Source: Emticicia agri
GTDB lineage: Bacteria; Bacteroidota; Bacteroidia; Cytophagales; Spirosomataceae
Direction of reading: 5' to 3'
Length of the DNA stretch: 64,000 bases
NCBI GenBank assembly: GCA_945860265.1
Contig: CAMAQF010000004.1
Coordinates: forward strand, 1-64,000
The translations under genes and the position numbers were made by a program. Below are positions 1-9,661 of this stretch, one piece after another (position 1 is the first letter of the stretch; each line of letters opens with the position of its first letter). The notes below the pieces were generated by a model, which saw nothing but the letters and a program-made list of their open reading frames with translations, was not told where the DNA came from and made no database searches.

Positions 1-1944
1 TTGAGAAGAAGTTTCGAACAGGTAGAGAAGCTTGGTGACCAACATAAGTATCCCGAACTTTACGACAAATTGGGTAAACGTAAACCAGAAATTGAAAATA
101 TGCTTAATGATGAAAAATCTAAGGGTTTGGGAATGTCTTTTGAGTCGGCTATAAAAGCTTATAATTATGGCGGTAGCGTCGTAGGTGATAAAGATAAAAT
201 AATTGTCAAAAATGCTAATGAATTGGTGCTGATTCTTTCTTCCGCCACAAGTTTTAATGGCTTTGACAAAAGCCCTGCCTATGAAGGTAAAGACCCGAGA
301 AAACTAGTCGAGAAATATTTTAAAGCAATTCAAGGTAAATCATTTAATGTTCTTTATAATAATCACCTTGCAGACTATAAAAAACTATACGATAGAGTTG
401 AACTTAAATTGGCTGCGGAAAGTACACAATCAATATTACCAACTGATAAACGTATTGAGTTATTTTATAATCATAATGATCCTTCTTTTCCTGCACTTTA
501 TTTCAATTATGGTCGATATTTGATGATTGCAGGTTCGAGAATTGGTGGGCAACCGCTCAATCTTCAAGGAATTTGGAATGATCAAATGACTCCACCTTGG
601 AATGGTGCTTACACAATCAATATTAATGCTCAAATGAATTATTGGCCTGCCGAAATTACAAATTTATCGGAGTGTCAAGAGCCTTTTTTTCAAGCAATTA
701 AAGAAATGGCAATTAATGGCCAAGAAACTGCTCGCAATATGTATGGAAATGAAGGTTGGGTTGCTCATCATAATACTGATATTTGGCGACACACCGAACC
801 TATTGATAACTGTAATTGTTCGTTTTGACCAATGGCAGCGGGTTGGCTAACGAGTCATTTTTGGGAGAAATATCTATATAATGGAGACAAAAGGTTTTTA
901 AAAGAAGAAGTCTTTCCGCTGTTAAAAGGTGCTGTGCAATTTTATCAAGGTTGGTTAGTAAAGAATGAAAATGGGTATTTAGTTACGCCAGTTGGACATT
1001 CACCTGAACAGAATTTTCTATACAATCAAAATAAACAAGGTACATTTAGTGCTGGACCAACGATGGATATGGCCATTATTCGAGAATCAATGTATAGGTA
1101 TATTGAATCCTGCAAAATTCTTGGGATTAATGAACCATTGTTGTTAGAAGTTCAACATAATTTGAGAATACTTTTACCTTATCAAATTGGTAAATACGGT
1201 CAATTGCAAGAGTGGCAAGAAGATTTTGAAGATGCTGATATACAGCATCGCCATTTTTCACATTTATATGCTTTTCATCCAAGTAATCAAATAAATCAGT
1301 TTACACCTGAATTAATTTCGGCAGTAAAGAAAGTCATGGAACGTCGAGGAGACTTAGCCACTGGGTGGTCTATGGGTTGGAAAGTTAATATTTGGGCGAG
1401 ATTGAAAGATGGAGACCATGCGTTAAAATTATTGACAAATTTGTTCAAATTCGTTAGAAGCCACACAACAAACATGGAAGGTGGAGGAACTTACCCGAAT
1501 TTGTTTGATGCTCATCCTCCATTCCAAATTGATGGTAATTTTGGTGCAACCGCTGGAATTGCAGAAATGCTTATTCAAAGTCATGCAGGAGAAATTTACT
1601 TATTACCAGCCCTGCCAAAAGAATGGCATACGGGAAGTGTCAAAGGGTTGAGAGTGCGAGGAGGATTTGAAATTGATATGGCTTGGAAAAATGGGAAATT
1701 GATAAAAGTTATTATTTACTCAAAAAATGGTGGAAATTGTAGAATTAGGACTAAAGAAAAGTTGACCCTCAAAGATTTGCAATACAAAATTGCCAAAGGC
1801 GAAAACCCTAATCAGCTCTTTAATTTTGTTAAAGTTGAAAGCCCGATTATTAAAGACCCTTCAAAACTTTTAGAGATTAAAGAGCGAGGTAGTTTTGTTA
1901 TTGATTTTTTGACAAAAAAAGGTAAAAAGTATGAAATTTTGTAG
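1..1944 (+). pseudogene. GH95-family alpha-L-fucosidase-like glycoside hydrolase, interrupted by in-frame TGA at 826-828; 5' end outside window
   Basis: ORFs 1..828 and 832..1944 are in the same frame; translation reads ...[50 protein letters not shown]..., continuous GH95 catalytic-domain sequence across the stop; also GGQPLNLQGIWNDQMTPPWNGAYTININAQMNYWP and [18 protein letters not shown] motifs. Confidence 0.85.
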
Positions 1945-1952
1945 CATAAAGC

Positions 1953-3428
1953 CTACAAAATCTCACGAATTACTTTTCCCGAAACATCAGTTAATCTAAA
2001 ATTTCGTCCTTGAAAAGGAAAAGTAAATTGTTCGTGGTCGAAGCCCATCACGTGCATAATGGTGGCTTGCAAATCGTGTACATGGGTTTTTCCTTTGATA
2101 CCATAATAACCAATCTCATCCGTTTCACCGTGCGAATATCCTTTTTTGATTCCTGCACCAGCCATAAACATAGTGAAAGCATCGACATGGTGGTCACGGC
2201 CTTTTAATGGCGTATTATTATCGCCCGCTCGGTTTTCCATCATTGGTGTACGCCCAAATTCCCCTCCCCAAACAATCAATGTTTCATCTAAAAGTCCACG
2301 TTGTTTAAGGTCTTTTATGAGTGCTGTGATTGGTTTATCGACGTACTCAACATTTCTACGTAAACCAATGTCAACTCCGCTACCCTCGTCAGTTCCATGA
2401 TTATCCCATCGGCGGTCGAAGAGTTGAACGATTCTTACGCCTTTTTCGATTAATTTTCTTGCTAATAAACAATTATTGGCAAAACTGGCTTTGCCGACCT
2501 CCGTTCCATACATTTCGTGAATATAAGCCGGCTCAGTAGAAATATCCATTGTTTCAGGCACTTCTGCTTGCATTCTGAATGCCATTTCATACTGCGAAAT
2601 CCGAGTAAGCGTTTCAGGATCGCCAATTTCTTTATAAGTCAGTTCATTTATTTTATTAATGGTTTCTATTGATTTCTTGCGTAGTTCTGTATCTATTGCC
2701 TTTGGATTATTGAGATAAAGTACTGGGTCACCTTTTGACCTGCATTGAACACCTTGATAAACTGAAGGCAAAAAACCATTTCCCCACAAATATTTGCCTG
2801 CACTTGGTTCAGAACCCGAAACTAAAACAACATAAGCAGGTAAATTCTGATTTTCTGATCCCAAACCGTAAGTAATCCATGAGCCTAAACTTGGCCTGCC
2901 AACTCTTGCACTTCCAGTATGCATAAAAAGCTGGGCGGGTGCGTGGTTAAACTCATCTGTGTGCATGGCTTTCAGGAAAGTCAAATCATCGGCGAGTTCT
3001 GGTAAATGCTTAAAATAATCCGAAAACCAAGCACCTGACTGTCCATATTGTTGAAAAGTAGCTTGTGGACCAAGCATTTTAGGGGTTCCTTTGATGAAGG
3101 CAAAACGCTTGCCTTCTAAAAGTGAAGGTGGACAAAGTTGACCATCAAGTTTTGCAAGTTCTGGTTTATAATCAAATAATTCGAGCTGCGATGGAGCTCC
3201 CTCCATGTGCAGAAAAATAATATGTTTGGCTTTGGCAGGAAAATGCGGTGGCTTAACTGCAAATGGGTTTTCATCTACAGTTTTTTGTTCTGAATTAAAA
3301 CAACCTCCAAGAATTGAAGATAAGGCGATACCACCCAAACCTGAAGTACATTGTTTTAGAAAATGGCGACGAGTATTGAACGTGGCTTGCTCAAAAAAAG
3401 CTTTGTCAAATATAGTTTTTCTGTTCAT
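1953..3428 (-). CDS. DUF1501 (sulfatase-like) protein with Tat-like signal
   Basis: RRHFLKQCTSGLGGIAL N-terminus; HMEGAPSQLELFDYKPEL, GGEFGRTPMMENRAGDNNTPLKGRDHHVDAFTMFMAGAGIKKG motifs typical of DUF1501. Confidence 0.9.
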   Translation of the reverse strand: MNRKTIFDKAFFEQATFNTRRHFLKQCTSGLGGIALSSILGGCFNSEQKTVDENPFAVKPPHFPAKAKHIIFLHMEGAPSQLELFDYKPELAKLDGQLCPPSLLEGKRFAFIKGTPKMLGPQATFQQYGQSGAWFSDYFKHLPELADDLTFLKAMHTDEFNHAPAQLFMHTGSARVGRPSLGSWITYGLGSENQNLPAYVVLVSGSEPSAGKYLWGNGFLPSVYQGVQCRSKGDPVLYLNNPKAIDTELRKKSIETINKINELTYKEIGDPETLTRISQYEMAFRMQAEVPETMDISTEPAYIHEMYGTEVGKASFANNCLLARKLIEKGVRIVQLFDRRWDNHGTDEGSGVDIGLRRNVEYVDKPITALIKDLKQRGLLDETLIVWGGEFGRTPMMENRAGDNNTPLKGRDHHVDAFTMFMAGAGIKKGYSHGETDEIGYYGIKGKTHVHDLQATIMHVMGFDHEQFTFPFQGRNFRLTDVSGKVIREIL

Positions 3429-6178
3429 TTTGTAAGGAATTCATCTAAATTTAACATCGTATTTGCCGTAAGTGTTAGTGCTAAAAGTTCGGCTTTTGTA
3501 CTTTTTTTCTTTCTGAAATCAATCAATGCTTCATTATAGAGATTTTCAAGTAATGCTGTTTTCGACTGACTTGGTTGTTTTTGAAAAATATGCATATAAC
3601 CCGCACGAATTTTGTCTTTAATACTTTTTGCTTGTGACATTTGCATTTTTAAAGCAATATTTTGGGCAGCAGCGTAGTAAACAGTATCGTTTAGCGTGGT
3701 AAGTGCCTGCAAAGGTGTATTTGTGCGAACCCTTCTCGAAACACAAACATTTCGCTGTGGACTATCAAAAGTTATCATCGATGGGTACGGATTTGTTCGC
3801 CTCCAATAAGTATATATGGCTCTGCGAAATTGATTTCCGCTTTTTTCTCTTCGCCAAGCTCCATCAGTCGGGTTGGGTGGACGAACACTCGGGCCATACA
3901 TTGTTGGATTTAGCAAACCACTGATTGATAATGCTTGGTCACGAATTTGCTCGGACGAAAGTCGAACTCTCGGTCCACGAGCCAAAAGTAAATTTCGAGG
4001 GTCTTTTGCACCTAATTTTTTAGAAATCAATGAGGATTGTTGATAAGTGGCCGACATTACGATGGTTTTGAGTAAACTTTTTACTTTCCAATCCATTTTG
4101 TTAGAAAATTTAACTGCTAACCAGTCCAACAATTCAGGATGTGTTGGTTTCGATCCCATACTGCCAAAATCCTCTAAAGACTCTAAAATTCCGGTACCAA
4201 ATATTTGTTCCCAAAAACGATTCACGATTACTCTTGAAGTAAGCGGATTTTGTTTATTTACCATCCATTCTGCAAAACCAAGACGGTTTTTAGGGTAGTT
4301 TTTCATATTTGGTAAAATTGCTGGTACGCCTGCTTGTACTTCACTTCCTTTTGCCATCCAATTACCTCTGATGAAAACATTGGTTTTTCTTGCCTTATTT
4401 TGTGTTCGTTCGAGCATAATTGGCGTAGCAATCGCATCAATCATTGCCAATTTCTCAATAGAATCTTGCACAGATTTAGGTAAAGTTCTGATTGGCATTT
4501 TGCTTGATTGTAGCTCCATCCAATCGAGATGCATTAAATCTGTCCAAAAGTTTTTCCCTTTTCTAAATACTAAATAAACATCATGAATTCCTCTCTTTGG
4601 TTTCACTTTTCCCGATGAAGTTGTATATTGATTCCATCTCGACCAACCAACATTTACTTCTTTTTCGCTGCATTTTGTTTCTACCTTACTAATTAATTCC
4701 CCATCAACGCTGCCGATTCTCATTTCGATAAAAGCATTTTCTGCTCCACTTTGGTAGCGATATTTTACTGCTTCAATATTGCTTAAATCAATATCTTCAT
4801 AGACAGTAAAGGCACCTTCGGTTGTTTGCATAATTTCTTTTTGATTGTTCCAAAGCTCGATATGACGACTTGTACTATCAAACGATTCAGCTTCTATTCG
4901 ATAAAAACCCAATTGTCTTAAATAATCATTTGTTTTTTCTGCTAAAAGTGGTTTATCAGAATGTTTTATTCTTGAAAGGTTTGCGGGAAGTTTATTATTT
5001 ATCCAATTCGTTAGCTTAATAACTTCCTGTTCTTTTTCTTTAGAATAAGTTCTGAAAAGTGGTTTTTCGTTATATAAATCTCGGTCTTGGGTATTATTGA
5101 AAAAAGCAGCCAATTTGTAAAAATCTTCATGACGAAACGGGTCGTACGGATGGCTATGGCACTGAACACAAGCCATTGTTGTGCCTTGCCAAACTTCCAT
5201 CGTGGTAGAAACACGGTCAATGATTGCCATATTTCTAAACTCTTCGTCGTTGGTGCCACCTTCGTCATTGGCCATTGTATTTCTATGAAAAGCAGTTGCA
5301 ATGTGGCGGTTTTCGAGCGATTCAATACTTTCGTTGGGAGTTTGTGGTAATAAATCACCTGCCAACTGCTGTATCGTAAATTGGTCGAATGGCATATCTG
5401 CATTAAAAGCTTTTATAACCCAATCACGGTATTTCCAAATACTTCGGTCGAGGTCTTTTTCGTAACCTTTCGAGTCAGCATATCGAGCTAAGTCAAGCCA
5501 CATAGAAGCCCATCGCTCACCAAATGCAGGCGATTTTAATAGTCTATCAACTTGCTTTTCGTAAGCGTATTGCGATTTATCATTGACAAAATCTTTGGAT
5601 TCTTGCGGCGTTGGTGGAAGTCCAATCAAGTCTAAACTTAATCTGCGAAGTAGGGTAGGGCGGTCGGCTTCTTTTGATGGCGAAAGTCCTTCTTGTTTTA
5701 GTTTTTCAAATACAAAATTATCAATTTCATTTTTTGCCCATTCTTTTCCTTCCCTTGGAATGTTTATATTAGTTTTTGGTGCCGAATAAGCCCAATAATT
5801 TCCCCATTTTGCACCTTGATTTATCCATTTTTCAATTTTTGTTATTTCCTCGTCTGTTAGTGGGTCTTTATCTTTTGGCATTCGCTCTTCTAGGTCGTGC
5901 GACTTGATTCTTTTCATTACCTCCGAATTATCAGCATCAAAAGGAATAATAGCAAACTTTCCTGACTTAGCTTTTGCAAAAGCTTCTTCAGGGAAAAGTA
6001 AACTAAAATTGCCATTTTTCTTTACACCACCGTGACAAACAATGCATTTTTTATTAAAAATTGGTCTAATTTCTTCATTATAACTAATGTCGTCAGAAGA
6101 CCCATGATTATAAAAATAAAATAAAGTAGAAATAGGTATTGCAACAATAAAAATCCATTTGAAATATGAAGCATTCAT
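3425..6178 (-). CDS. PSCyt1/DUF1549/DUF1553 domain protein with haem-binding CxxCH
   Basis: IRPIFNKKCIVCHGG; LRRLSLDLIGLPPTPQE; WASMWLDLARYADSKGYEKD; ACVQCHSHPYDPF; stop/start overlap with the downstream DUF1501 gene. Confidence 0.9.
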   Translation of the reverse strand: MNASYFKWIFIVAIPISTLFYFYNHGSSDDISYNEEIRPIFNKKCIVCHGGVKKNGNFSLLFPEEAFAKAKSGKFAIIPFDADNSEVMKRIKSHDLEERMPKDKDPLTDEEITKIEKWINQGAKWGNYWAYSAPKTNINIPREGKEWAKNEIDNFVFEKLKQEGLSPSKEADRPTLLRRLSLDLIGLPPTPQESKDFVNDKSQYAYEKQVDRLLKSPAFGERWASMWLDLARYADSKGYEKDLDRSIWKYRDWVIKAFNADMPFDQFTIQQLAGDLLPQTPNESIESLENRHIATAFHRNTMANDEGGTNDEEFRNMAIIDRVSTTMEVWQGTTMACVQCHSHPYDPFRHEDFYKLAAFFNNTQDRDLYNEKPLFRTYSKEKEQEVIKLTNWINNKLPANLSRIKHSDKPLLAEKTNDYLRQLGFYRIEAESFDSTSRHIELWNNQKEIMQTTEGAFTVYEDIDLSNIEAVKYRYQSGAENAFIEMRIGSVDGELISKVETKCSEKEVNVGWSRWNQYTTSSGKVKPKRGIHDVYLVFRKGKNFWTDLMHLDWMELQSSKMPIRTLPKSVQDSIEKLAMIDAIATPIMLERTQNKARKTNVFIRGNWMAKGSEVQAGVPAILPNMKNYPKNRLGFAEWMVNKQNPLTSRVIVNRFWEQIFGTGILESLEDFGSMGSKPTHPELLDWLAVKFSNKMDWKVKSLLKTIVMSATYQQSSLISKKLGAKDPRNLLLARGPRVRLSSEQIRDQALSISGLLNPTMYGPSVRPPNPTDGAWRREKSGNQFRRAIYTYWRRTNPYPSMITFDSPQRNVCVSRRVRTNTPLQALTTLNDTVYYAAAQNIALKMQMSQAKSIKDKIRAGYMHIFQKQPSQSKTALLENLYNEALIDFRKKKSTKAELLALTLTANTMLNLDEFLTK

Positions 6179-6331
6179 GCGATTAATAAAAATGTATTAT
6201 TTCAATGATAAATTGCACTAATATAATTACAAATTTGATAAGTATTTTAATTTTTTTTAATAATTTTGAAGAATAAGATTTAAGCATCCTTAAATTCTAA
6301 CAAAAAAGCAAAATCCTTAATCTAAATTATT

Positions 6332-7654
6332 ATGTCAACTAAAAATAACAATATTTCTCGCCGTGATTTCGTGGGTAAAGCTTCTTTAGCTTTAGGAAGT
6401 TTTTTAATTGTACCACGTCATGTTTTAGGAGGAAAGAAAGCCGATGGGAGTCGATATTTAGCCCCAAGTGATATAATTTCACTCGGTTTTATAGGTACAG
6501 GAAAGCAAGGTCGTGGACTTACCACATCATTTTTGAGTACAAACGAAGTCCGTATTGCTGCACTGAGTGAAGTATATCGAGCAAAGGCACAATTAACTCT
6601 ACACCGAATTAAAACGCATTATGAGAAAAATACTCAACTTGGTGCTTTTTCCGACATTCCTGTTTATCAAGACTTTAGAGAACTTTTAAATCGTAAAGAC
6701 ATTGATGCCGTTGTGATAGCAACGCCTGACCATTGGCACGCAGCTATGGCAGTGAGAGCAGCCGAAGCAGGTAAGGATATTTATTGTGAAAAACCTCTTT
6801 CTTTGACTGTTCGAGAGGGACGTGCGATGGTGAATGCAGCTCGAAAATACAAAAAAGTTTTTCAGACAGGCAGTATGCAACGTTCATGGCCAGAGTTCCG
6901 CCAAACTGCCGAATTGATTAGAAATGGTTATATAGGGGAGGTTAAAAGTATTAAAGTTAATGTTGGAGCTCCACCAATTGCTTATAATTTAGCAGAAGAA
7001 AAATTACCAGAAGGACTTGACTGGGGGAAATGGCTAGGGCCAAATGAATCAGTATTATTTAACTCAGAATTGGCTCCACCGACTTCTAAAGATGTTTTCC
7101 CAAATTGGCGATTATACCGTGAGTTCGGTGGTGGAATGGTAACAGATTGGGGAGCTCACATGTTTGATATTGTACAATGGTCGCTTGGAATGGATGATAG
7201 CGGCCCAGTAGAAGTGTTAGCACCAGATGGAAAAGAAATTAAGTTTCTTACTTATAAATATGAAAATGGTATCACGATGACCCACGAAAAATGGGAATGG
7301 AACAATGCGATACATTTTGTGGGAACCGAGGGTGAAATTAAAGTTCAAAGAAAGAAAATTGAAACAACGCCAATTTCTCTAAAAGACAAAGTTATTGGTG
7401 AAACAGAAAAACACGTTTATAAATCTGAGAATCATTATAAAGATTTCTTGGATGCGATAAGAAACCGTAGTAAACCAATTTGTGATGTTGAGGTTGGCCA
7501 TCGTACAGCTTCGGTTTGCAATATCGGAAATATTGCTTATCGCCTTAATCGTTCGTTAAAATGGGATCCTAAAAAAGAAATTTTTATTGATGATAAGGAA
7601 GCAAATGCTATTCTAGGACGACCAATGAATAAAGAATGGGGAATAAAAATCTAA
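6332..7654 (+). CDS. Gfo/Idh/MocA family oxidoreductase, Tat-like signal
   Basis: SRRDFVGKASLALGSF signal, FIGTGKQGRG Rossmann motif, DAVVIATPDHWHAAMAVRAAEAGKDIYCEKPLS. Confidence 0.9.
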   Translation: MSTKNNNISRRDFVGKASLALGSFLIVPRHVLGGKKADGSRYLAPSDIISLGFIGTGKQGRGLTTSFLSTNEVRIAALSEVYRAKAQLTLHRIKTHYEKNTQLGAFSDIPVYQDFRELLNRKDIDAVVIATPDHWHAAMAVRAAEAGKDIYCEKPLSLTVREGRAMVNAARKYKKVFQTGSMQRSWPEFRQTAELIRNGYIGEVKSIKVNVGAPPIAYNLAEEKLPEGLDWGKWLGPNESVLFNSELAPPTSKDVFPNWRLYREFGGGMVTDWGAHMFDIVQWSLGMDDSGPVEVLAPDGKEIKFLTYKYENGITMTHEKWEWNNAIHFVGTEGEIKVQRKKIETTPISLKDKVIGETEKHVYKSENHYKDFLDAIRNRSKPICDVEVGHRTASVCNIGNIAYRLNRSLKWDPKKEIFIDDKEANAILGRPMNKEWGIKI

Positions 7655-7735
7655 TATTTTTAATTTACTTGGAAGTCGCCTTGAAGAATTGCGAGGTGAC
7701 TTACTTTTTTTTACTTCAAATAATAACCTTAACCG

Positions 7736-9277
7736 ATGCAAATTAAATTTTTACCTTTAGTTTTTATGAGTTTTTGTGCATTTTCACAATCTCCTGTATC
7801 AAAAACTCCATCTTCTCCTGCTGCACCCTCTACTCCAAAAGAAGAGAAATCAACTTCTCTGACTATTCCTTTCAATCCTGATTCTTATGTTACAACAGAG
7901 CACGTGACGACCATCAAAGGTCTGAAAGTCCCATTTCAAGCGATGACTGGAACAATGCCAGTTTGGGACGAGGAAGGAAAAGCAATCGCTGGATTGTTTT
8001 ATACATATTATGAACGCACAGATGTAAAAGACAGAGCGAGCCGTCCGTTGGTGATTTCATTTAATGGTGGTCCAGGTTCGGCTTCGGTTTGGATGCACAT
8101 TGCATATACTGGCCCGCATTTACTAAATATTGATGACGAGGGTTATCCTCTTCAACCTTATGGAATTAAAGAAAATCCTTACTCAATATTAGATATTGCT
8201 GATATTGTTTTCGTAAATCCAGTTAATACAGGATATTCACGCCCAACTAGCAAAGATGTGCCAACTTCAAAGTTTTTTGGAGTAAATGCCGACATTAAGT
8301 ATTTAGCGGATTGGATAAACACCTTTGTTACTCGAACAAATCGTTGGGCCTCACCAAAATATTTGATTGGTGAAAGCTACGGCACAACTCGTGTTTCAGG
8401 TTTGGCTTTGCAATTACAAAATACTCAGTGGATGTATTTGAATGGCGTAATATTGGTTTCGCCAACAACGCTTGGAATTGAGCGTGGAACTGCTTCGGGT
8501 GCAGCTTTGAAATTGCCATACTTTGCTGCTACAGCTTGGTTTCATAAAATGTTACCTGCAGATTTACAGAAGAAAGACCTAACCGAAATGCTTCCAGAAG
8601 TAGAAAATTTCACGATTAATGAACTTTTACCAGCTATTAGCAAAGGAGGTTTTTTAGAAGATTCTAAGAGAAAAGAAATTGCAGCCAAGATGTCTCGCTA
8701 TTCTGGATTATCAGAAAAAGTGATTTTACAACAAAATTTAGATATTCCTTTAGATTTTTTCTGGAAAGAATTATTGCGTGAAAAGGGAAATACAGTTGGA
8801 CGTTTAGATTCAAGATATAAAGGAATTGACCGAAAAGATGCAGGCGAAAAACCAGATTTTAATTCCGAACTTACTTCGTGGTTACATTCATTTACACCTG
8901 CAATCAATATCTATTTAAGAAATGAATTGAATTACAAGACCGACCTTAAATATTATATGTTTGGCCCGACCAATCCTTGGGATAGAACTGGTGATAACAC
9001 TGGAGAAAATTTACGACAAGCAATGGCACAGAATCCGTATCTGAATGTAATGGTTCAATCAGGTTATTATGATGGTGCTTGCGATTATTTTAACGCTAAA
9101 TATAATATGTGGCAAATGGATATGAGTGGCAAACTGAAAGACCGTATGTCATGGAAAGGATATAGAAGTGGCCACATGATGTATTTACGTCGAGAAGATT
9201 TACAAACCGCAAATGAAGATATTAGAGACTTTATCAAGAAATCTTTACCGAAGCCAAATCAGCCAGCAAAGTATTGA
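7736..9277 (+). CDS. Secreted S10 family serine carboxypeptidase-like protein
   Basis: FNGGPGSASVWMH, LIGESYGTTR nucleophile motif, GYRSGHMMYLR C-terminal His motif. Confidence 0.9.
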   Translation: MQIKFLPLVFMSFCAFSQSPVSKTPSSPAAPSTPKEEKSTSLTIPFNPDSYVTTEHVTTIKGLKVPFQAMTGTMPVWDEEGKAIAGLFYTYYERTDVKDRASRPLVISFNGGPGSASVWMHIAYTGPHLLNIDDEGYPLQPYGIKENPYSILDIADIVFVNPVNTGYSRPTSKDVPTSKFFGVNADIKYLADWINTFVTRTNRWASPKYLIGESYGTTRVSGLALQLQNTQWMYLNGVILVSPTTLGIERGTASGAALKLPYFAATAWFHKMLPADLQKKDLTEMLPEVENFTINELLPAISKGGFLEDSKRKEIAAKMSRYSGLSEKVILQQNLDIPLDFFWKELLREKGNTVGRLDSRYKGIDRKDAGEKPDFNSELTSWLHSFTPAINIYLRNELNYKTDLKYYMFGPTNPWDRTGDNTGENLRQAMAQNPYLNVMVQSGYYDGACDYFNAKYNMWQMDMSGKLKDRMSWKGYRSGHMMYLRREDLQTANEDIRDFIKKSLPKPNQPAKY

Positions 9278-9326
9278 TATTATTTTAATTAAATAAAGGT
9301 CTAAATAATTGAATTCGTTTTTAAAT

Positions 9327-9356
9327 AAAGTCATAACCATCTGTTATGACTTTTTT
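9327..9356 (+). terminator. Rho-independent terminator after S10 peptidase gene
   Basis: AAAGTCATAAC-CATCT-GTTATGACTTT stem-loop followed by T run. Confidence 0.75.
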
Positions 9357-9609
9357 AATACCCTATATTTGGTAAATATTGCCTAAAAATTTTATTGTTC
9401 AGAAAAAGACATTTTTTTAGCAATGTGACAATATTAATCGAAAAATTGAAATGATGTAAATAATGATTTTAGTATTTTGTCACTACTGCGAACCCTTTCT
9501 TGTCTCGAAACTAATGTCTTTTGTCTCAGTTTCATTAACAATAATTTAATATTTTCTTCATATAATTAATTTTTTTTTATATTCTTTAGAAATTGAATTT
9601 TAAATAATT

Positions 9610-9617
9610 TATCTTTG
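9610..9617 (+). promoter_or_regulatory. Candidate Bacteroidota -7 element (TAnnTTTG) upstream of susC-like gene
   Basis: TATCTTTG about 45 bp upstream of the ATG at 9662; no clear -33 element seen. Confidence 0.35.
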
Positions 9618-9661
9618 ATTTTAAATATTTTTAAAACATAATCTTTATTATTTATTTATTT

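Noticed and set aside
826-828. Stop-codon reassignment or selenocysteine/Trp recoding of TGA (826, 53966, 62767)
   Set aside because: TGA ends several intact genes in the window, other broken genes have TAA or TAG, and frame shifts accompany some of them; decay or error is simpler. No SECIS-like structure was identified.
5011-5403. 130-aa minus-strand ORF in another frame inside the DUF1553 gene
   Set aside because: Overlaps a well supported CDS on the same strand; low-complexity out-of-frame translation.
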